A stretch of 64,000 bases of DNA from Comamonas fluminis (GCF_019186805.1 NZ_CP066783.1:1169501-1233500), one strand, 5' to 3'; shown: positions 8,419 through 17,464, numbered from the stretch's first letter. Numbers and translations are program-made. The notes: generated from the sequence alone by a model not told the origin.

Positions 8419-8907
8419 TCAGGCGACCTTCTTGTCCTGGGTCTTCAGTGACTTTACGGCCTTGAGCACTTCGTCCACGTGACCGGGCACCTTCAGGCCA
8501 CGCCATTCCTGAGCCAGAATGCCATCGGCACCGATCAGGAAGGTGGAACGTTCAATGCCCTTGACCTTCTTGCCGTACATGATCTTGTTCTTGACCACGC
8601 CGAACATGTGGCACATTTTTTCTTCAGTATCGGCAATCAGCTCGAACGGCAGTTCCAGCTTTTCCTTGAAGTCGTTGTGCGAGTTCATGTTGTCGCGGGA
8701 CACACCGAAAACGGTAGCGCCAGCCTTGACAAAATCCTTGTACTTATCGCGGAATTGCATTGCTTCCGTGGTACAACCGGGCGTATTGTCCTTGGGGTAG
8801 AAATACAGAATCAGAATCTGGCCGTTGTGCGAGGTGTTGGACACCTTGATGCCGCCGGTCGCGTTGGCTTCAAATTCGGGAAGGGGTTTGTTGACAACGA
8901 TCGCCAT
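8419..8907 (-). CDS. bcp: Thiol peroxidase of the Bcp (PrxQ) family lacking the usual second cysteine
   Basis: Peroxiredoxin that reduces hydroperoxides through a cysteine thiol. The 162-residue protein carries the active-site segment FYPKDNTPGCTTEAMQFRD with the peroxidatic Cys45. In E. coli Bcp the resolving cysteine is Cys50; here residue 50 is Met. The only other cysteine is Cys99 (EEKMCHMFG), so this is either a 1-Cys enzyme or one that resolves through Cys99 or an external thiol. Length and fold segments (FELIADTEEK, RSTFLIGADGI) are otherwise normal. Monocistronic: its own terminator follows, and a 139-bp gap separates it from the 9047 gene upstream. Confidence 0.93.
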   Translation of the reverse strand: MAIVVNKPLPEFEANATGGIKVSNTSHNGQILILYFYPKDNTPGCTTEAMQFRDKYKDFVKAGATVFGVSRDNMNSHNDFKEKLELPFELIADTEEKMCHMFGVVKNKIMYGKKVKGIERSTFLIGADGILAQEWRGLKVPGHVDEVLKAVKSLKTQDKKVA

Positions 8908-9046
8908 GCGTTTGTATCTCTCGGGTGTAGTCGTTGAAATGCCGAGGGCGTCGGTGGTATTTTTGTTTTTATCTATCGATCGCCCCCAACCGCAACCTGC
9001 GATTTTACCCCGAAATACGTATTTTTCTCAATCCCCCCTTGTAAGC

Positions 9047-9415
9047 CTATGCCTGCAAAAGGGCTGCGATGACGTTGCGGCCTTCTCCTGCTAGTACGTT
9101 GTAGGTGCGGCAGGCCGAGGCGGTGTCCATGGTTTCCAGGCCTACGCGCTTTTCCATCAAGGGCTTGAGCCATGCTGGGGGCGGGAAGCGGTTTTTGCTA
9201 CCGCTGCCAAAAATGATGACTTCCGCTTCCAGATTGGCCAGGACTTCAAAGTCTGCGGCGCTCAGATCCTCGAAACGCTCAGGCCCCCAGGCCTGCAGCA
9301 GGCCGCGTGAACCCACCAGCAGGCTGGTTTCATGGTTTTGTCTATCAACTGCAATCCAGCCCGGGCCATAGCCGGTGATGGTCTGCGCATCGGATTTGTC
9401 TGCCTGAAATTTCAT
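9047..9415 (-). CDS. Mth938-type (DUF498/NDUFAF3-like) protein
   Basis: About 122 residues beginning MKFQADKSDAQTITGYG. The sequence has the Mth938 pattern: GPGWIAVDRQ, the strand LEAEVIIFGSGSKNRFP in the middle, then LMEKRVGLETMDTASACRTYNVLAGEGRNVIAALL. The mitochondrial relative NDUFAF3 assists complex I assembly; the bacterial role is not established. ATG 9415 is chosen because relatives start at MKFQ; the frame is open further upstream to 9490 without a credible ribosome site. It is divergent from alaA across about 166 bp. Confidence 0.85.
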   Translation of the reverse strand: MKFQADKSDAQTITGYGPGWIAVDRQNHETSLLVGSRGLLQAWGPERFEDLSAADFEVLANLEAEVIIFGSGSKNRFPPPAWLKPLMEKRVGLETMDTASACRTYNVLAGEGRNVIAALLQA

Positions 9416-9581
9416 GGTCAAGAGTGTGCGCAAATGGCGCGCTGAGCGAAAGCGATGGCTGCTGTCTCCATGCACAGAGGGTGGGGACATTGCTGCAGCG
9501 CGGAACTGTGTTTAAATTATAGGTTTCACCATGGCGCCAAAGGTGTCGTGGCGTGCTTGAAATCCTTTTGTACTGATTCGC

Positions 9582-10871
9582 ATGAAACCCGTTCTCAAAT
9601 CCGCCAAGTTAGCAAACGTCTGTTACGACATCCGTGGGCCGATCATGGACGCGGCGAAGAAGATGGAGGACGACGGCCAGAAGATCATCAAGCTCAATAT
9701 CGGCAATCTGGCCGTGTTTGGTTTTGATGCACCCGAAGAAGTGCAACAGGACATGATTCGTAACCTGCCCAATTCGGCCGGTTACTCCGACAGCAAGGGC
9801 ATTTTTGCCGCCCGAAAGGCCGTGATGCACGAGACGCAGCACCAGGGCATCAAGGGCGTGACGCTGGATGATATCTATCTGGGCAATGGCGCATCCGAGC
9901 TGATCAGCCTGGCGACCAACGCCTTGCTGGATAACGGCGACGAAATGCTGCTGCCTGCGCCCGACTATCCGCTGTGGACAGCAGCCACCAGCCTGTCTGG
10001 CGGCACGCCCGTGCATTACATGTGCGATGAAGCCAACGGCTGGATGCCCAATATGGACGACATCCGCGCCAAGATCACGCCACGCACCAAGGGCATTGTT
10101 GTCATCAACCCTAACAACCCCACAGGCGCGCTGTACTCCAAGGAGCTGCTGCTGGAAATCGTGGCGCTGGCACGTGAGCATGGTCTGGTGATCTTTGCCG
10201 ACGAGGTCTATGACAAGGTGCTGTATGACGATGTCAAGCACACACCACTGGCCAGCCTGTCCACCGATGTGCTGACCATTACGTTCAATTCGCTGTCCAA
10301 GGCCTATCGCAGCTGCGGCTATCGTGCAGGCTGGATGGTGATCTCGGGCGACAAAAAGCCTGCCAAGGATTACATCGAGGGCCTGAACATGCTCTCGAAC
10401 ATGCGCCTGTGTGCCAACGTGCCTGGCCAGTGGGCCGTGCAGACGGCGTTGGGTGGTCACCAGAGCATTGATGCGCTGGTGCAGGAGGGCGGTCGCCTGC
10501 GTGTGCAGCGTGATCTGGCCTGGGAGCTGATCAACGCCATTCCCGGTGTGAGCTGCGTCAAGCCTCAGGGCGCGCTGTATATGTTCCCGCGTCTGGACCC
10601 TGCGGTGTACCCCATCAAGGACGATCAGGAATTTTTCCTGGAAGTGCTGCAGGACACTAAGGTCATGCTGGTGCAGGGAACGGGTTTTAACTGGCCCGAG
10701 CCTGACCACTTCCGTATCGTGTTCCTGCCGCATGAGGCAGATCTGCGCGAAGCCATCAACCGTCTGGCGGCCTTCCTCGAGAAATACCGCAAGCGCCATG
10801 GCACGGATAAGCCCAAGGCTGTGCAGCAGGATAAGTCCGCCAAGGCGGTCAAGGCTGAAAAGGCCGCTTAA
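9582..10871 (+). CDS. alaA: Alanine transaminase-type PLP aminotransferase (AlaA)
   Basis: Class I/II aminotransferase, 429 residues. Visible hallmarks are GNGASELISLATNALLDNGD, the substrate-loop PDYPLW, NPNNPTGALYSKE, ADEVYDKVLYDD and the PLP lysine in SLSKAYRSCGYRAGW (Lys near 240). The opening, SAKLANVCYDIRGPIMDAA, is characteristic of AlaA, which makes alanine from pyruvate and glutamate. A Lys/Ala-rich C-terminal tail (from about 405) is extra. In Burkholderiales this gene precedes hom, as here, 70 bp upstream, so it is probably part of an aspartate-family amino-acid unit. The exact substrate is inferred. Confidence 0.93.
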   Translation: MKPVLKSAKLANVCYDIRGPIMDAAKKMEDDGQKIIKLNIGNLAVFGFDAPEEVQQDMIRNLPNSAGYSDSKGIFAARKAVMHETQHQGIKGVTLDDIYLGNGASELISLATNALLDNGDEMLLPAPDYPLWTAATSLSGGTPVHYMCDEANGWMPNMDDIRAKITPRTKGIVVINPNNPTGALYSKELLLEIVALAREHGLVIFADEVYDKVLYDDVKHTPLASLSTDVLTITFNSLSKAYRSCGYRAGWMVISGDKKPAKDYIEGLNMLSNMRLCANVPGQWAVQTALGGHQSIDALVQEGGRLRVQRDLAWELINAIPGVSCVKPQGALYMFPRLDPAVYPIKDDQEFFLEVLQDTKVMLVQGTGFNWPEPDHFRIVFLPHEADLREAINRLAAFLEKYRKRHGTDKPKAVQQDKSAKAVKAEKAA

Positions 10872-10941
10872 TACTTTCTTTTTGATAGCTGGAAGTCCGT
10901 GATTCTCATGGACTTTGGCGATTTTTTGACCTAAGTAGTTT

Positions 10942-12276
10942 ATGAAACCAATCCAAGTAGGCCTGTTGGGCATTGGCACCGTGGGTAGCGGTACTTTCAA
11001 TGTGCTGGAACGCAACCAAGACGAGATTCGCCGTCGTGCGGGTCGTGGCATTGAAATTACCATGGTGGCCGACTTGGATACCGAACGCGCCAAGAGCGTG
11101 GTGGGTAACAAGGCCAAGGTGGTGGGCGATGCGCGCGAGATCATCGCCAACCCCGATATCGACGTGGTGGTGGAGCTGATTGGCGGCTACGGCATTGCCA
11201 AGGCTCTGGTGCTGGAAGCCATTGCCGCTGGCAAGCACGTGGTGACCGCCAACAAGGCGCTGCTGGCTGTGCACGGCACGGAAATCTTCAAGGCTGCCGC
11301 CGAGAAGGGTGTGATCGTGGCCTATGAAGCGGCTGTGGCCGGTGGTATTCCCATCATCAAGGCCCTGCGCGAAGGCCTGACCGCCAACTCCATCCAGTGG
11401 GTGGCGGGCATCATCAACGGCACCACCAACTTCATCCTGTCCGAAATGCGCGACAAGGGCCTGGACTTTGACGTGGTGCTGAAAGAAGCGCAACGCTTGG
11501 GCTATGCCGAAGCCGACCCGACTTTCGACATCGAAGGTGTGGACGCTGCGCACAAGGCGACGCTGATGAGCTCCATCGCTTTCGGCATTCCCGTGCAGTT
11601 CGACAAGGCCTATGTGGAAGGCATCACCAAGCTGACGTCCACCGACATCAAGTACGCCGAGCAACTGGGCTACCGCATCAAGCTGCTGGGCATCACCAAG
11701 CGCGCCAAGATGGGCATCGAGCTGCGCGTGCACCCCGCACTGATTCCTGCCAAGCGCCTGATTGCCAACGTGGAAGGCCCGATGAATGCCGTGGTCGTTC
11801 ATGGCGATGCCGTGGGCACCACGCTGTACTACGGCAAGGGTGCAGGCTCCGAGCCTACTGCCTCGGCCGTGATTGCCGATCTGGTCGATATTGCCCGCAT
11901 GGACGGCTCTGACCCCGCTCACCGCGTGCCAGCTCTGGCCTTCCAGAGCAACACTCTGGCTGCCGCTGGCAGCGAGCTGCCCGTGCTGCCCATGTCTGCT
12001 GTGGTGACCAGCTACTATCTGCGCATTCGCGTGTCTGACGAAGCTGGCGTGCTGGCCCAAATCACCGGCTTGCTGGCGAACTCCGGCATCAGCATCGATG
12101 CTGTGCTGCAGCGCGAAGCCGATGAAGTGGGTGGCGAAGGCTCGACCCAGACCGACCTCATCATTCTCACGCACGACACGAACGAAGGTTCCATGGGCTT
12201 TGCTCTGAACGAAATTCAGCGACTGCCCACAGTCCTTGCTCCTATCACTCGTATCCGCAAGGAAGAACTGAACTAA
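10942..12276 (+). CDS. hom: Homoserine dehydrogenase
   Basis: NAD(P)-dependent reduction of aspartate semialdehyde to homoserine, for threonine and methionine synthesis. The 444-residue protein starts MKPIQVGLLGIGTVGSGTF (nucleotide-binding glycines). It has VTANKALLAVHG and the signature GIINGTTNFILSEMRDKG, then LGYAEADPTFDIEGVDAAHK with substrate-binding acids. A C-terminal ACT domain (about 355-430, YYLRIRVSDEAGVLAQITGL) suggests feedback control by an amino acid, probably threonine. It follows alaA and lies upstream of thrC, with an unrelated gene between. Confidence 0.98.
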   Translation: MKPIQVGLLGIGTVGSGTFNVLERNQDEIRRRAGRGIEITMVADLDTERAKSVVGNKAKVVGDAREIIANPDIDVVVELIGGYGIAKALVLEAIAAGKHVVTANKALLAVHGTEIFKAAAEKGVIVAYEAAVAGGIPIIKALREGLTANSIQWVAGIINGTTNFILSEMRDKGLDFDVVLKEAQRLGYAEADPTFDIEGVDAAHKATLMSSIAFGIPVQFDKAYVEGITKLTSTDIKYAEQLGYRIKLLGITKRAKMGIELRVHPALIPAKRLIANVEGPMNAVVVHGDAVGTTLYYGKGAGSEPTASAVIADLVDIARMDGSDPAHRVPALAFQSNTLAAAGSELPVLPMSAVVTSYYLRIRVSDEAGVLAQITGLLANSGISIDAVLQREADEVGGEGSTQTDLIILTHDTNEGSMGFALNEIQRLPTVLAPITRIRKEELN

Positions 12277-12288
12277 GAAAGCAGATCA

Positions 12289-13566
12289 ATGCACCTTCGC
12301 ACTCAACCCGGAAAACTCCCCGTTCAGTGCGATTCACGCACTGGCTTTTTCAAAGGCTGGCACCTTATGGCGCTGGCCTTTTCTGTTTCTGCGACAGGTC
12401 TGGCTTTTGCTGCGCCTGTCGATGTCTATCGCGGCACGCTGGGTGGCTCTGAGGTGGTGATGGAGCTGGGTAAGCCACAGGCTGGTGGCGTGCGTGAGGG
12501 GCGCTATTTCTACCCGCGTTATGGGGTGGATATACCTCTCAAAGGCCCACTCAACGCTTTGGCCGAGGCGCAGTCTCTGACGCCCGAGTTGACCGAGGCT
12601 TTGGGGCAGGAAACGCCATTGTTTACCGATGCCAAGCGGCGCAGCATTGTCTGGAGCATTCAGCAGCAGGGTGATGCGAATTTGAGCGGTGAATGGGTGG
12701 ATGGCATCCATGGCAAAAAGCTGCCCATCAGCCTCAAGCATATTGCGCATTACGACCCTGAAGCGCTGCAACCCAAAGGGGTAGAGGCGGTGACGCTGGC
12801 CATTGTTCAGGGCGCTGGCAGCGGGGTTGCTGCAGATGTGCCGATCAGCGAGAAAACCACGCCCTACGACTATCTGCGCATGAGCTTGCAGCCCTTGGCG
12901 CAGGGCAAGGAAGTGGTGCTGGCGCCTAATCTGGCGTGGCGTCCGGTGCGAGATGCTCGCACGCAGTTCTGGTATCCGCGCCTGACCCGTCACCCCGATG
13001 CAAAAATTCTGGCCCAGACCAACGCCGTGCTGGAACAGCGCCACTGGGCCATGAGTCTTGAGGCGCTGGCGTGCAAGTCGTCCATCTACCAAAACCTCGG
13101 GCCTGCAGCAGGCTCGCTGGGCAATTACAACGACGAGTCCATTAGCGTCACATACCTGTCCACGGCCTTGATGAGTGTGGTGGAGTCCGGCTCGACTGAC
13201 TGCGGCGGCGCGCACCCCAATAATCATTACGACCCCTTTGTGCTGGATTTGCTCAAGGGCGGCTATATGGACTTCACGCGCTTGCTCAAAGGCGCGAAAT
13301 ATGGCGACTACAAGCTGGAGTACAGCGAGCAGTTCATGCGATTTCTGAGCAAGGCCGTGCGCAAGCATTCCAACGATGACAAGGAGTGCACCGACTTTCT
13401 GCCCCAGTACATGGCGCTGATGCTCAACAAGCCCGACAAGATGAGTTTTGTGATTTCCGGCATAGGCCATGCCATGGGCATGTGCCTGGGCAGCGGCGTC
13501 AGCGTGCCATTCAAGGATCTGGCGCCGTACATCAAACCGGGGGCTCAGCGCTATCTGCAGCCCTGA
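12289..13566 (+). CDS. Unrecognised exported protein between hom and thrC
   Basis: Not recognised. The 425-residue product has a Sec-type signal (positive n-region to about residue 25, hydrophobic WHLMALAFSVSATGLAFA, likely cut before APVD near 42). The mature part has an N-terminal segment VYRGTLGGSEVVMELG resembling a small beta-rich repeat found in secreted DUF proteins, then a helical part. Cysteines at ALACKSS, STDCGGAHP, DKECTDF and GMCLGSG could form two disulfides in the periplasm. The longer start (ATG 12289) is used because the internal Met at 12367 would leave an incomplete signal peptide. It begins 12 bp after hom, so it is probably co-transcribed. hom and thrC are often neighbours, which makes this gene an insertion in the pathway unit. 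Confidence 0.8.
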   Translation: MHLRTQPGKLPVQCDSRTGFFKGWHLMALAFSVSATGLAFAAPVDVYRGTLGGSEVVMELGKPQAGGVREGRYFYPRYGVDIPLKGPLNALAEAQSLTPELTEALGQETPLFTDAKRRSIVWSIQQQGDANLSGEWVDGIHGKKLPISLKHIAHYDPEALQPKGVEAVTLAIVQGAGSGVAADVPISEKTTPYDYLRMSLQPLAQGKEVVLAPNLAWRPVRDARTQFWYPRLTRHPDAKILAQTNAVLEQRHWAMSLEALACKSSIYQNLGPAAGSLGNYNDESISVTYLSTALMSVVESGSTDCGGAHPNNHYDPFVLDLLKGGYMDFTRLLKGAKYGDYKLEYSEQFMRFLSKAVRKHSNDDKECTDFLPQYMALMLNKPDKMSFVISGIGHAMGMCLGSGVSVPFKDLAPYIKPGAQRYLQP

Positions 13567-13715
13567 TGCATTGCGTAAGGCCGGTCTCTGCATTGGCGTA
13601 TGGTGGCAAGGGTGCTGCTGACCGATAATGGAGGGCTTGGCGGAATCACGTTCGCCCGCTTTAGCTGTCCGTTGCAGGCTGCCCGTTCTGATTTTTTGTT
13701 TTTGGCGAGTTTGAG

Positions 13716-15149
13716 ATGCTGTATCTGTCCACCCGCGGTCACGCAGACCGCAAGCGTTTTTGTGACATCCTGCTCGAAGGTCTGGCGCCCGATGGCGGCC
13801 TGTACCTGCCTGTCGAGTACCCTCAGATCAGCGATGCCAAGCTGACCCAGCTGCGCACCACGCTGGCCACCAAGGGCTATGCCGCGCTGGCGTTTGAGAT
13901 TCTGTCGCTGTATATCGACGACATTCCCGCAGCCGATCTGCAAGCCCTGTGCGCCAAGACGTACACCAAGGACGTGTTCGGTACCGACGCCATCGTGCCC
14001 GTGCGCCAGCTCGATGGCGTGCTGCACATCGAAGCCCTGTCCAACGGCCCCACGCTGGCCTTCAAGGATATGGCCATGCAGCTGCTGGGCAATCTGTTCG
14101 AGTACGAACTGGCCCGCCGCAATGAAGAGCTGAACATCCTGGGCGCCACCTCTGGCGACACCGGCAGCGCGGCCGAATACGCCATGCGCGGCAAAAAAGG
14201 CGTGCGCGTGTTCATGACCAGCCCGCACGGCCGCATGAGCCCCTTCCAGCAGGCGCAAATGTTCAGTCTGCAGGACGCCAACATCCACAACATCGCCATC
14301 GAAGGCGTGTTTGACGACTGCCAGGACATCGTTAAGGCCGTCTCCAACGACCACGCTTTCAAGGCGCAGTACAAGATCGGCACCGTCAACTCCATCAACT
14401 GGGCGCGTCTGCTGGCCCAGGTGGTGTACTACTTTGCCGGCTACCTGCAAGCCACCCAGAGCAATGACCAGAAGGTCAGCTTCACCGTGCCCTCGGGCAA
14501 CTTTGGCAATATCTGCGCCGGCCATGTGGCACGCCAGATGGGCCTGCCGATTGCCAAGCTGGTGGTGGCCACCAATGAAAACGATGTGTTGGACGAGTTC
14601 TTCCGCACCGGCGTCTACCAAGTGCGTGGCTCGGCCAACACCTACGAGACCTCCAGCCCCTCGATGGACATCAGCAAGGCCAGCAACTTCGAGCGCTTTG
14701 TGTTCGATCTGGTCGGCCGTGATGGCGCACGCCTGAAGTCGCTGTTTGAAGATGGCGTGGCCAAGGCAGGCAAGTTCGATCTGAGCGCTGACCCTGCATT
14801 CAAGGACGCGGCTGCCAAGTACGGTTTTGTGAGCGGCAAGAGCACGCACGCTGACCGTCTGGCCACGATCAAGGACACGTTCGAGCGCTTTGGTCAGATG
14901 ATCGACACCCACACCGCCGACGGCGTGAAGGTGGCGCGCGAGCACCTGGATCAATCGGGTGTGGAACCCATGCTGGTGCTGGAAACCGCCTTGCCCATCA
15001 AGTTTGCGGCGACCATCGAAGAAGCACTGGGCCGCCAGCCCGATCGCCCGGCCAAGTTCAACGGCATTGAAGATCTGCCCAAGCGCGTGGTGGTGATGGC
15101 TGCAGACACTGACAAAGTGAAGGCATTCATTGCAGAGAACTGCAAATAA
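13716..15149 (+). CDS. thrC: Threonine synthase
   Basis: PLP enzyme converting O-phosphohomoserine to threonine. The 477-residue length and the opening MLYLSTRGHADRKRFCDILL mark the long form found in proteobacteria and fungi. The PLP lysine lies in GPTLAFKDMAMQLLG (near 116). The phosphate-binding region ATSGDTGSAAEYAMRGKKG and SGNFGNICAGHVARQMGLP are visible. A strong terminator begins 22 bp after the stop, ending the amino-acid group started by hom. Confidence 0.98.
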   Translation: MLYLSTRGHADRKRFCDILLEGLAPDGGLYLPVEYPQISDAKLTQLRTTLATKGYAALAFEILSLYIDDIPAADLQALCAKTYTKDVFGTDAIVPVRQLDGVLHIEALSNGPTLAFKDMAMQLLGNLFEYELARRNEELNILGATSGDTGSAAEYAMRGKKGVRVFMTSPHGRMSPFQQAQMFSLQDANIHNIAIEGVFDDCQDIVKAVSNDHAFKAQYKIGTVNSINWARLLAQVVYYFAGYLQATQSNDQKVSFTVPSGNFGNICAGHVARQMGLPIAKLVVATNENDVLDEFFRTGVYQVRGSANTYETSSPSMDISKASNFERFVFDLVGRDGARLKSLFEDGVAKAGKFDLSADPAFKDAAAKYGFVSGKSTHADRLATIKDTFERFGQMIDTHTADGVKVAREHLDQSGVEPMLVLETALPIKFAATIEEALGRQPDRPAKFNGIEDLPKRVVVMAADTDKVKAFIAENCK

Positions 15150-15170
15150 AGCCCCACAGCGTTAAGCTTG

Positions 15171-15206
15171 AAAAGCACCTGGAGCCTGGCTGCAGGTGCT
15201 TTTTTA
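15171..15206 (+). terminator. Rho-independent terminator after thrC
   Basis: AAAAGCACCTG (15171-15181) pairs with CAGGTGCTTTT (15193-15203), followed by a run of T. It separates thrC from the molybdenum cofactor genes. Confidence 0.9.
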
Positions 15207-15220
15207 TTTCAAGTTAATTA

Positions 15221-15260
15221 AGCCTCTGGCGCTTTATTCATAAGCGCTAGCAGCTATCAA
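15221..15260. repeat. Comamonadaceae-type intergenic repeat
   Basis: AGCCTCTGGCGCTTTATTCATAAGCGCTAGCAGCTATCAA is split here as GCGCTTTATTCATAAGCGC (a hairpin, 15229-15247) followed by TAGCAGCTATCAA. This is the reverse orientation of the motif TTGATAGCTGCTAGCGC seen in several other gaps of this window. It lies between the thrC terminator and mobB. Confidence 0.7.
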
Positions 15261-15283
15261 ATGTGAATCAGGACGTTGTTGAG

Positions 15284-15826
15284 ATGAAGGTCATAGGCTT
15301 TGCCGGATATTCGGGCGCAGGCAAGACCACGCTGGTCGAAGCTTTGGTGGCGCTGATGAAGCAGCGCGGCCTCAAGGTCTCGGTCATCAAGCACGCCCAT
15401 CATCACTTTGATGTGGACCGTGAAGGCAAGGACAGCTGGCGTCACCGCAAGGCTGGGGCTTATGAGGTGCTGCTGGCCTCTGACCAGCGCATGGCGCTGA
15501 TGCGTGAGTACGATGAACCCACAGAACTCAGCGTGCATGACATGCTGGCGCAACTGGACCCCCGCGTGGACTGGGTGCTGATCGAAGGCTTCAAGCATGG
15601 CGATGTGCCCAAGATTGAAGTCTGGCGCAGGCAGCAGGACCGGCTGGACAAGGGCAAAAGCATAGATCCTCTGTACCTGCATGACGCCAGAGTGATGGCT
15701 GTGGCCACCGATGCCGCCCATGATTTGCCGCAGGCCGCGGCCCAGCCAGTGCTCGACTTGAATCAGCCGCAAGCCGTGCTGCAGTGGCTGCTGGACCATG
15801 CAGACACTCTGAACTACAAGAATTAA
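15284..15826 (+). CDS. mobB: Molybdopterin-guanine dinucleotide biosynthesis protein B
   Basis: GTP-binding accessory protein of molybdenum cofactor nucleotide attachment. From ATG 15284 the 180-residue product starts MKVIGFAGYSGAGKTTL, a P-loop at residues 8-16. It goes on with VSVIKHAHHHFDVDREGKDS, the MobB signature, and WVLIEGFKHGDVPKIEVWR near residue 105. AGGA (15270-15273) lies 10 bases upstream; a GTG at 15263 would add 7 residues without family support. It is followed 14 bp later by moeA, so mobB-moeA-moaD form one unit. Confidence 0.95.
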   Translation: MKVIGFAGYSGAGKTTLVEALVALMKQRGLKVSVIKHAHHHFDVDREGKDSWRHRKAGAYEVLLASDQRMALMREYDEPTELSVHDMLAQLDPRVDWVLIEGFKHGDVPKIEVWRRQQDRLDKGKSIDPLYLHDARVMAVATDAAHDLPQAAAQPVLDLNQPQAVLQWLLDHADTLNYKN

Positions 15827-15840
15827 GGAAAGACACCGCA

Positions 15841-17097
15841 ATGCAAGCAAACCAAGCACCGCGCAAGCCACTGAAACCTCTGGATGAGGCATTGCAGGAG
15901 CTGCTGGCCCACGCCCAGCCCCTGGCAGGTGCGCAGCAGGTCGATACCTTTGAAGCTGATGGCCGTGTGCTGCTGCAGGCCGCTGTCTCGCCGCTGCAGG
16001 TGCCGCCGCAGGACAACTCGGCCATGGATGGCTATGCCGTAAGGGTTGCCGAGTGCGTGAACGGTGATGCTGTGCTGCCCGTCTCGCAGCGCATTCCTGC
16101 AGGCACTGCACCGGATGCGCTGGTGGCTGGCTCGGTCGCCCGCATCTTCACGGGTGCGCCCGTGCCTGCGGGCGCGGATGCCATCGTCATGCAGGAAGAC
16201 TGTGAAGTGCTGGAAGATGGCCGCGTGCGCATCAAAACCCAGCCCGAATTTGGTCAGTGGATTCGCCGCTCTGGCGAAGACATCACGCAAGGCGCGACGG
16301 TGATTGAGGCCGGCACGCGCCTTACGCCCGCCCATCTGGGGCTGGCGGCCAGCATGGGTTTTGCCCGCCTGCCCGTGGCGCGCAAGCCGCGCGTGGCGCT
16401 GTTCTCTACCGGTGATGAGCTGGTCATGCCCGGCACAGTGGCACCGCAGGATATGAAGCCCGGCAGCATCTACAACAGCAACCGCTTTTTCCTGCGTGCT
16501 CTGCTGCTGCGCATGGGCTGCGAGGTGACGGATCTGGGCATTGTTCCCGACGACCGCGAAGCCACGATCACCGCACTGGCCGATGCCGCCATTGATCATG
16601 ATGTGATCGTCACCAGCGGCGGTGTTTCCGTGGGCGAGGAAGACCATATCAAGCCCGCCGTGCAGGAGCTGGGCCAGCTTGATCTCTGGCAGATCAGCAT
16701 CAAACCCGGCAAGCCTTTTGCCTATGGCCGCGTCAATCGCGAATATGGCACGGGCTTTGCGCATTTCATCGGACTGCCGGGCAACCCAGTCTCCAGCTTT
16801 GTGACTTTCCAAGTGCTGGTGCGCCCCTTCCTGCTGCGCCTGCAAGGTGTACAGAACGTGCTGCCACGCTCCATCGCGGCACGGGCCGATTTTGTCTGGC
16901 CCAAGGGCGACAAGCGCCGCGAGTTTTTGCGCGTGCGCTACAACGAGCGCGGCGGGCTGGAGCTGTTCAGGAATCAAAGCTCGGGTGTTCTCACATCTAC
17001 AGCCTGGGGCGACGGCGTAATCGACAACCCCGCAGGCACCACGATTGCCGAGGGTGATAGCGTGCGCTTTATTCCGTTTTCTGAGCTGATGGCCTGA
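15841..17097 (+). CDS. moeA: Molybdopterin molybdenumtransferase MoeA
   Basis: Inserts molybdate into adenylylated molybdopterin. The 418-residue product has the family landmarks PPQDNSAMDGYAVR (near 59), RIFTGAPVPAGADAIVMQED, the MoCF domain with FSTGDELVMPG, IYNSNRFFLRALLLRMGC and VTSGGVSVGEEDHIKPAVQE, and the C-terminal GLPGNPVSSFVTFQVLVRPF. ATG 15841 is preferred because AAGGAA stands 9 bases upstream and the upstream in-frame residues read as mobB overlap. moaD begins 11 bp after the stop. Confidence 0.97.
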   Translation: MQANQAPRKPLKPLDEALQELLAHAQPLAGAQQVDTFEADGRVLLQAAVSPLQVPPQDNSAMDGYAVRVAECVNGDAVLPVSQRIPAGTAPDALVAGSVARIFTGAPVPAGADAIVMQEDCEVLEDGRVRIKTQPEFGQWIRRSGEDITQGATVIEAGTRLTPAHLGLAASMGFARLPVARKPRVALFSTGDELVMPGTVAPQDMKPGSIYNSNRFFLRALLLRMGCEVTDLGIVPDDREATITALADAAIDHDVIVTSGGVSVGEEDHIKPAVQELGQLDLWQISIKPGKPFAYGRVNREYGTGFAHFIGLPGNPVSSFVTFQVLVRPFLLRLQGVQNVLPRSIAARADFVWPKGDKRREFLRVRYNERGGLELFRNQSSGVLTSTAWGDGVIDNPAGTTIAEGDSVRFIPFSELMA

Positions 17098-17108
17098 AGG
17101 AGTTGGCA

Positions 17109-17363
17109 ATGAATCAGATTACCGTGCGTTATTTCGCCTCCATCCGTGAAGCCATGGGCACTGGCTGCGAAAGCCTGCAGACGGCTGCTGCCACCGTGGG
17201 CGCACTGCGCGCCGAGTTGATGGGTAAAAGCGAAGCCGCAGCCCAGGCGCTGGCCGAGGGCCGTGCCGTGCGCATGGCGCTGAACCAGGACATGTGCGAT
17301 GGTGCCGCCGCCCTCAAGAATGGTGATGAAGTGGCATTTTTCCCGCCTGTGACAGGAGGGTAG
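17109..17363 (+). CDS. moaD: Molybdopterin synthase small subunit MoaD
   Basis: Ubiquitin-fold sulfur carrier that donates sulfur from its C-terminal thiocarboxylate in molybdopterin synthesis. The product is 84 residues, MNQITVRYFASIREAMG at the start and ending VAFFPPVTGG; the terminal Gly-Gly is the functional end. AAGGAG (17097-17102) overlaps the moeA stop and lies 6 bases before ATG 17109. Its partner moaE would normally follow directly, but here it is found at 25599, more than 8 kb away. Confidence 0.95.
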   Translation: MNQITVRYFASIREAMGTGCESLQTAAATVGALRAELMGKSEAAAQALAEGRAVRMALNQDMCDGAAALKNGDEVAFFPPVTGG

Positions 17364-17412
17364 TACGTCGTATCGGGGCAACGGTGAGATGTCGAGACAA
17401 AATTGGTATATA

Positions 17413-17433
17413 GAATGAGAGTAATTCTTATTC
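17413..17433 (+). promoter_or_regulatory. Candidate Fur box before the FecI-type sigma factor gene
   Basis: GAATGAGAGTAATTCTTATTC is an imperfect palindrome of the type bound by the ferric uptake regulator (consensus built from GATAAT units). Most positions match their symmetric partner. It lies about 50 bases before the fecI-like start, which fits iron-repressed expression of the fecIR and receptor genes. Confidence 0.65.
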
Positions 17434-17464
17434 AAGATTGCGTGGGTGCAGTCTTTTCTCTACC

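Noticed and set aside
10872..10941. Attenuator or leader peptide in front of hom
   Set aside because: Only a weak hairpin (AAGTCC/GGACTT near 10891-10913) is present; there is no run of Thr, Ile or Met codons and no terminator arm.
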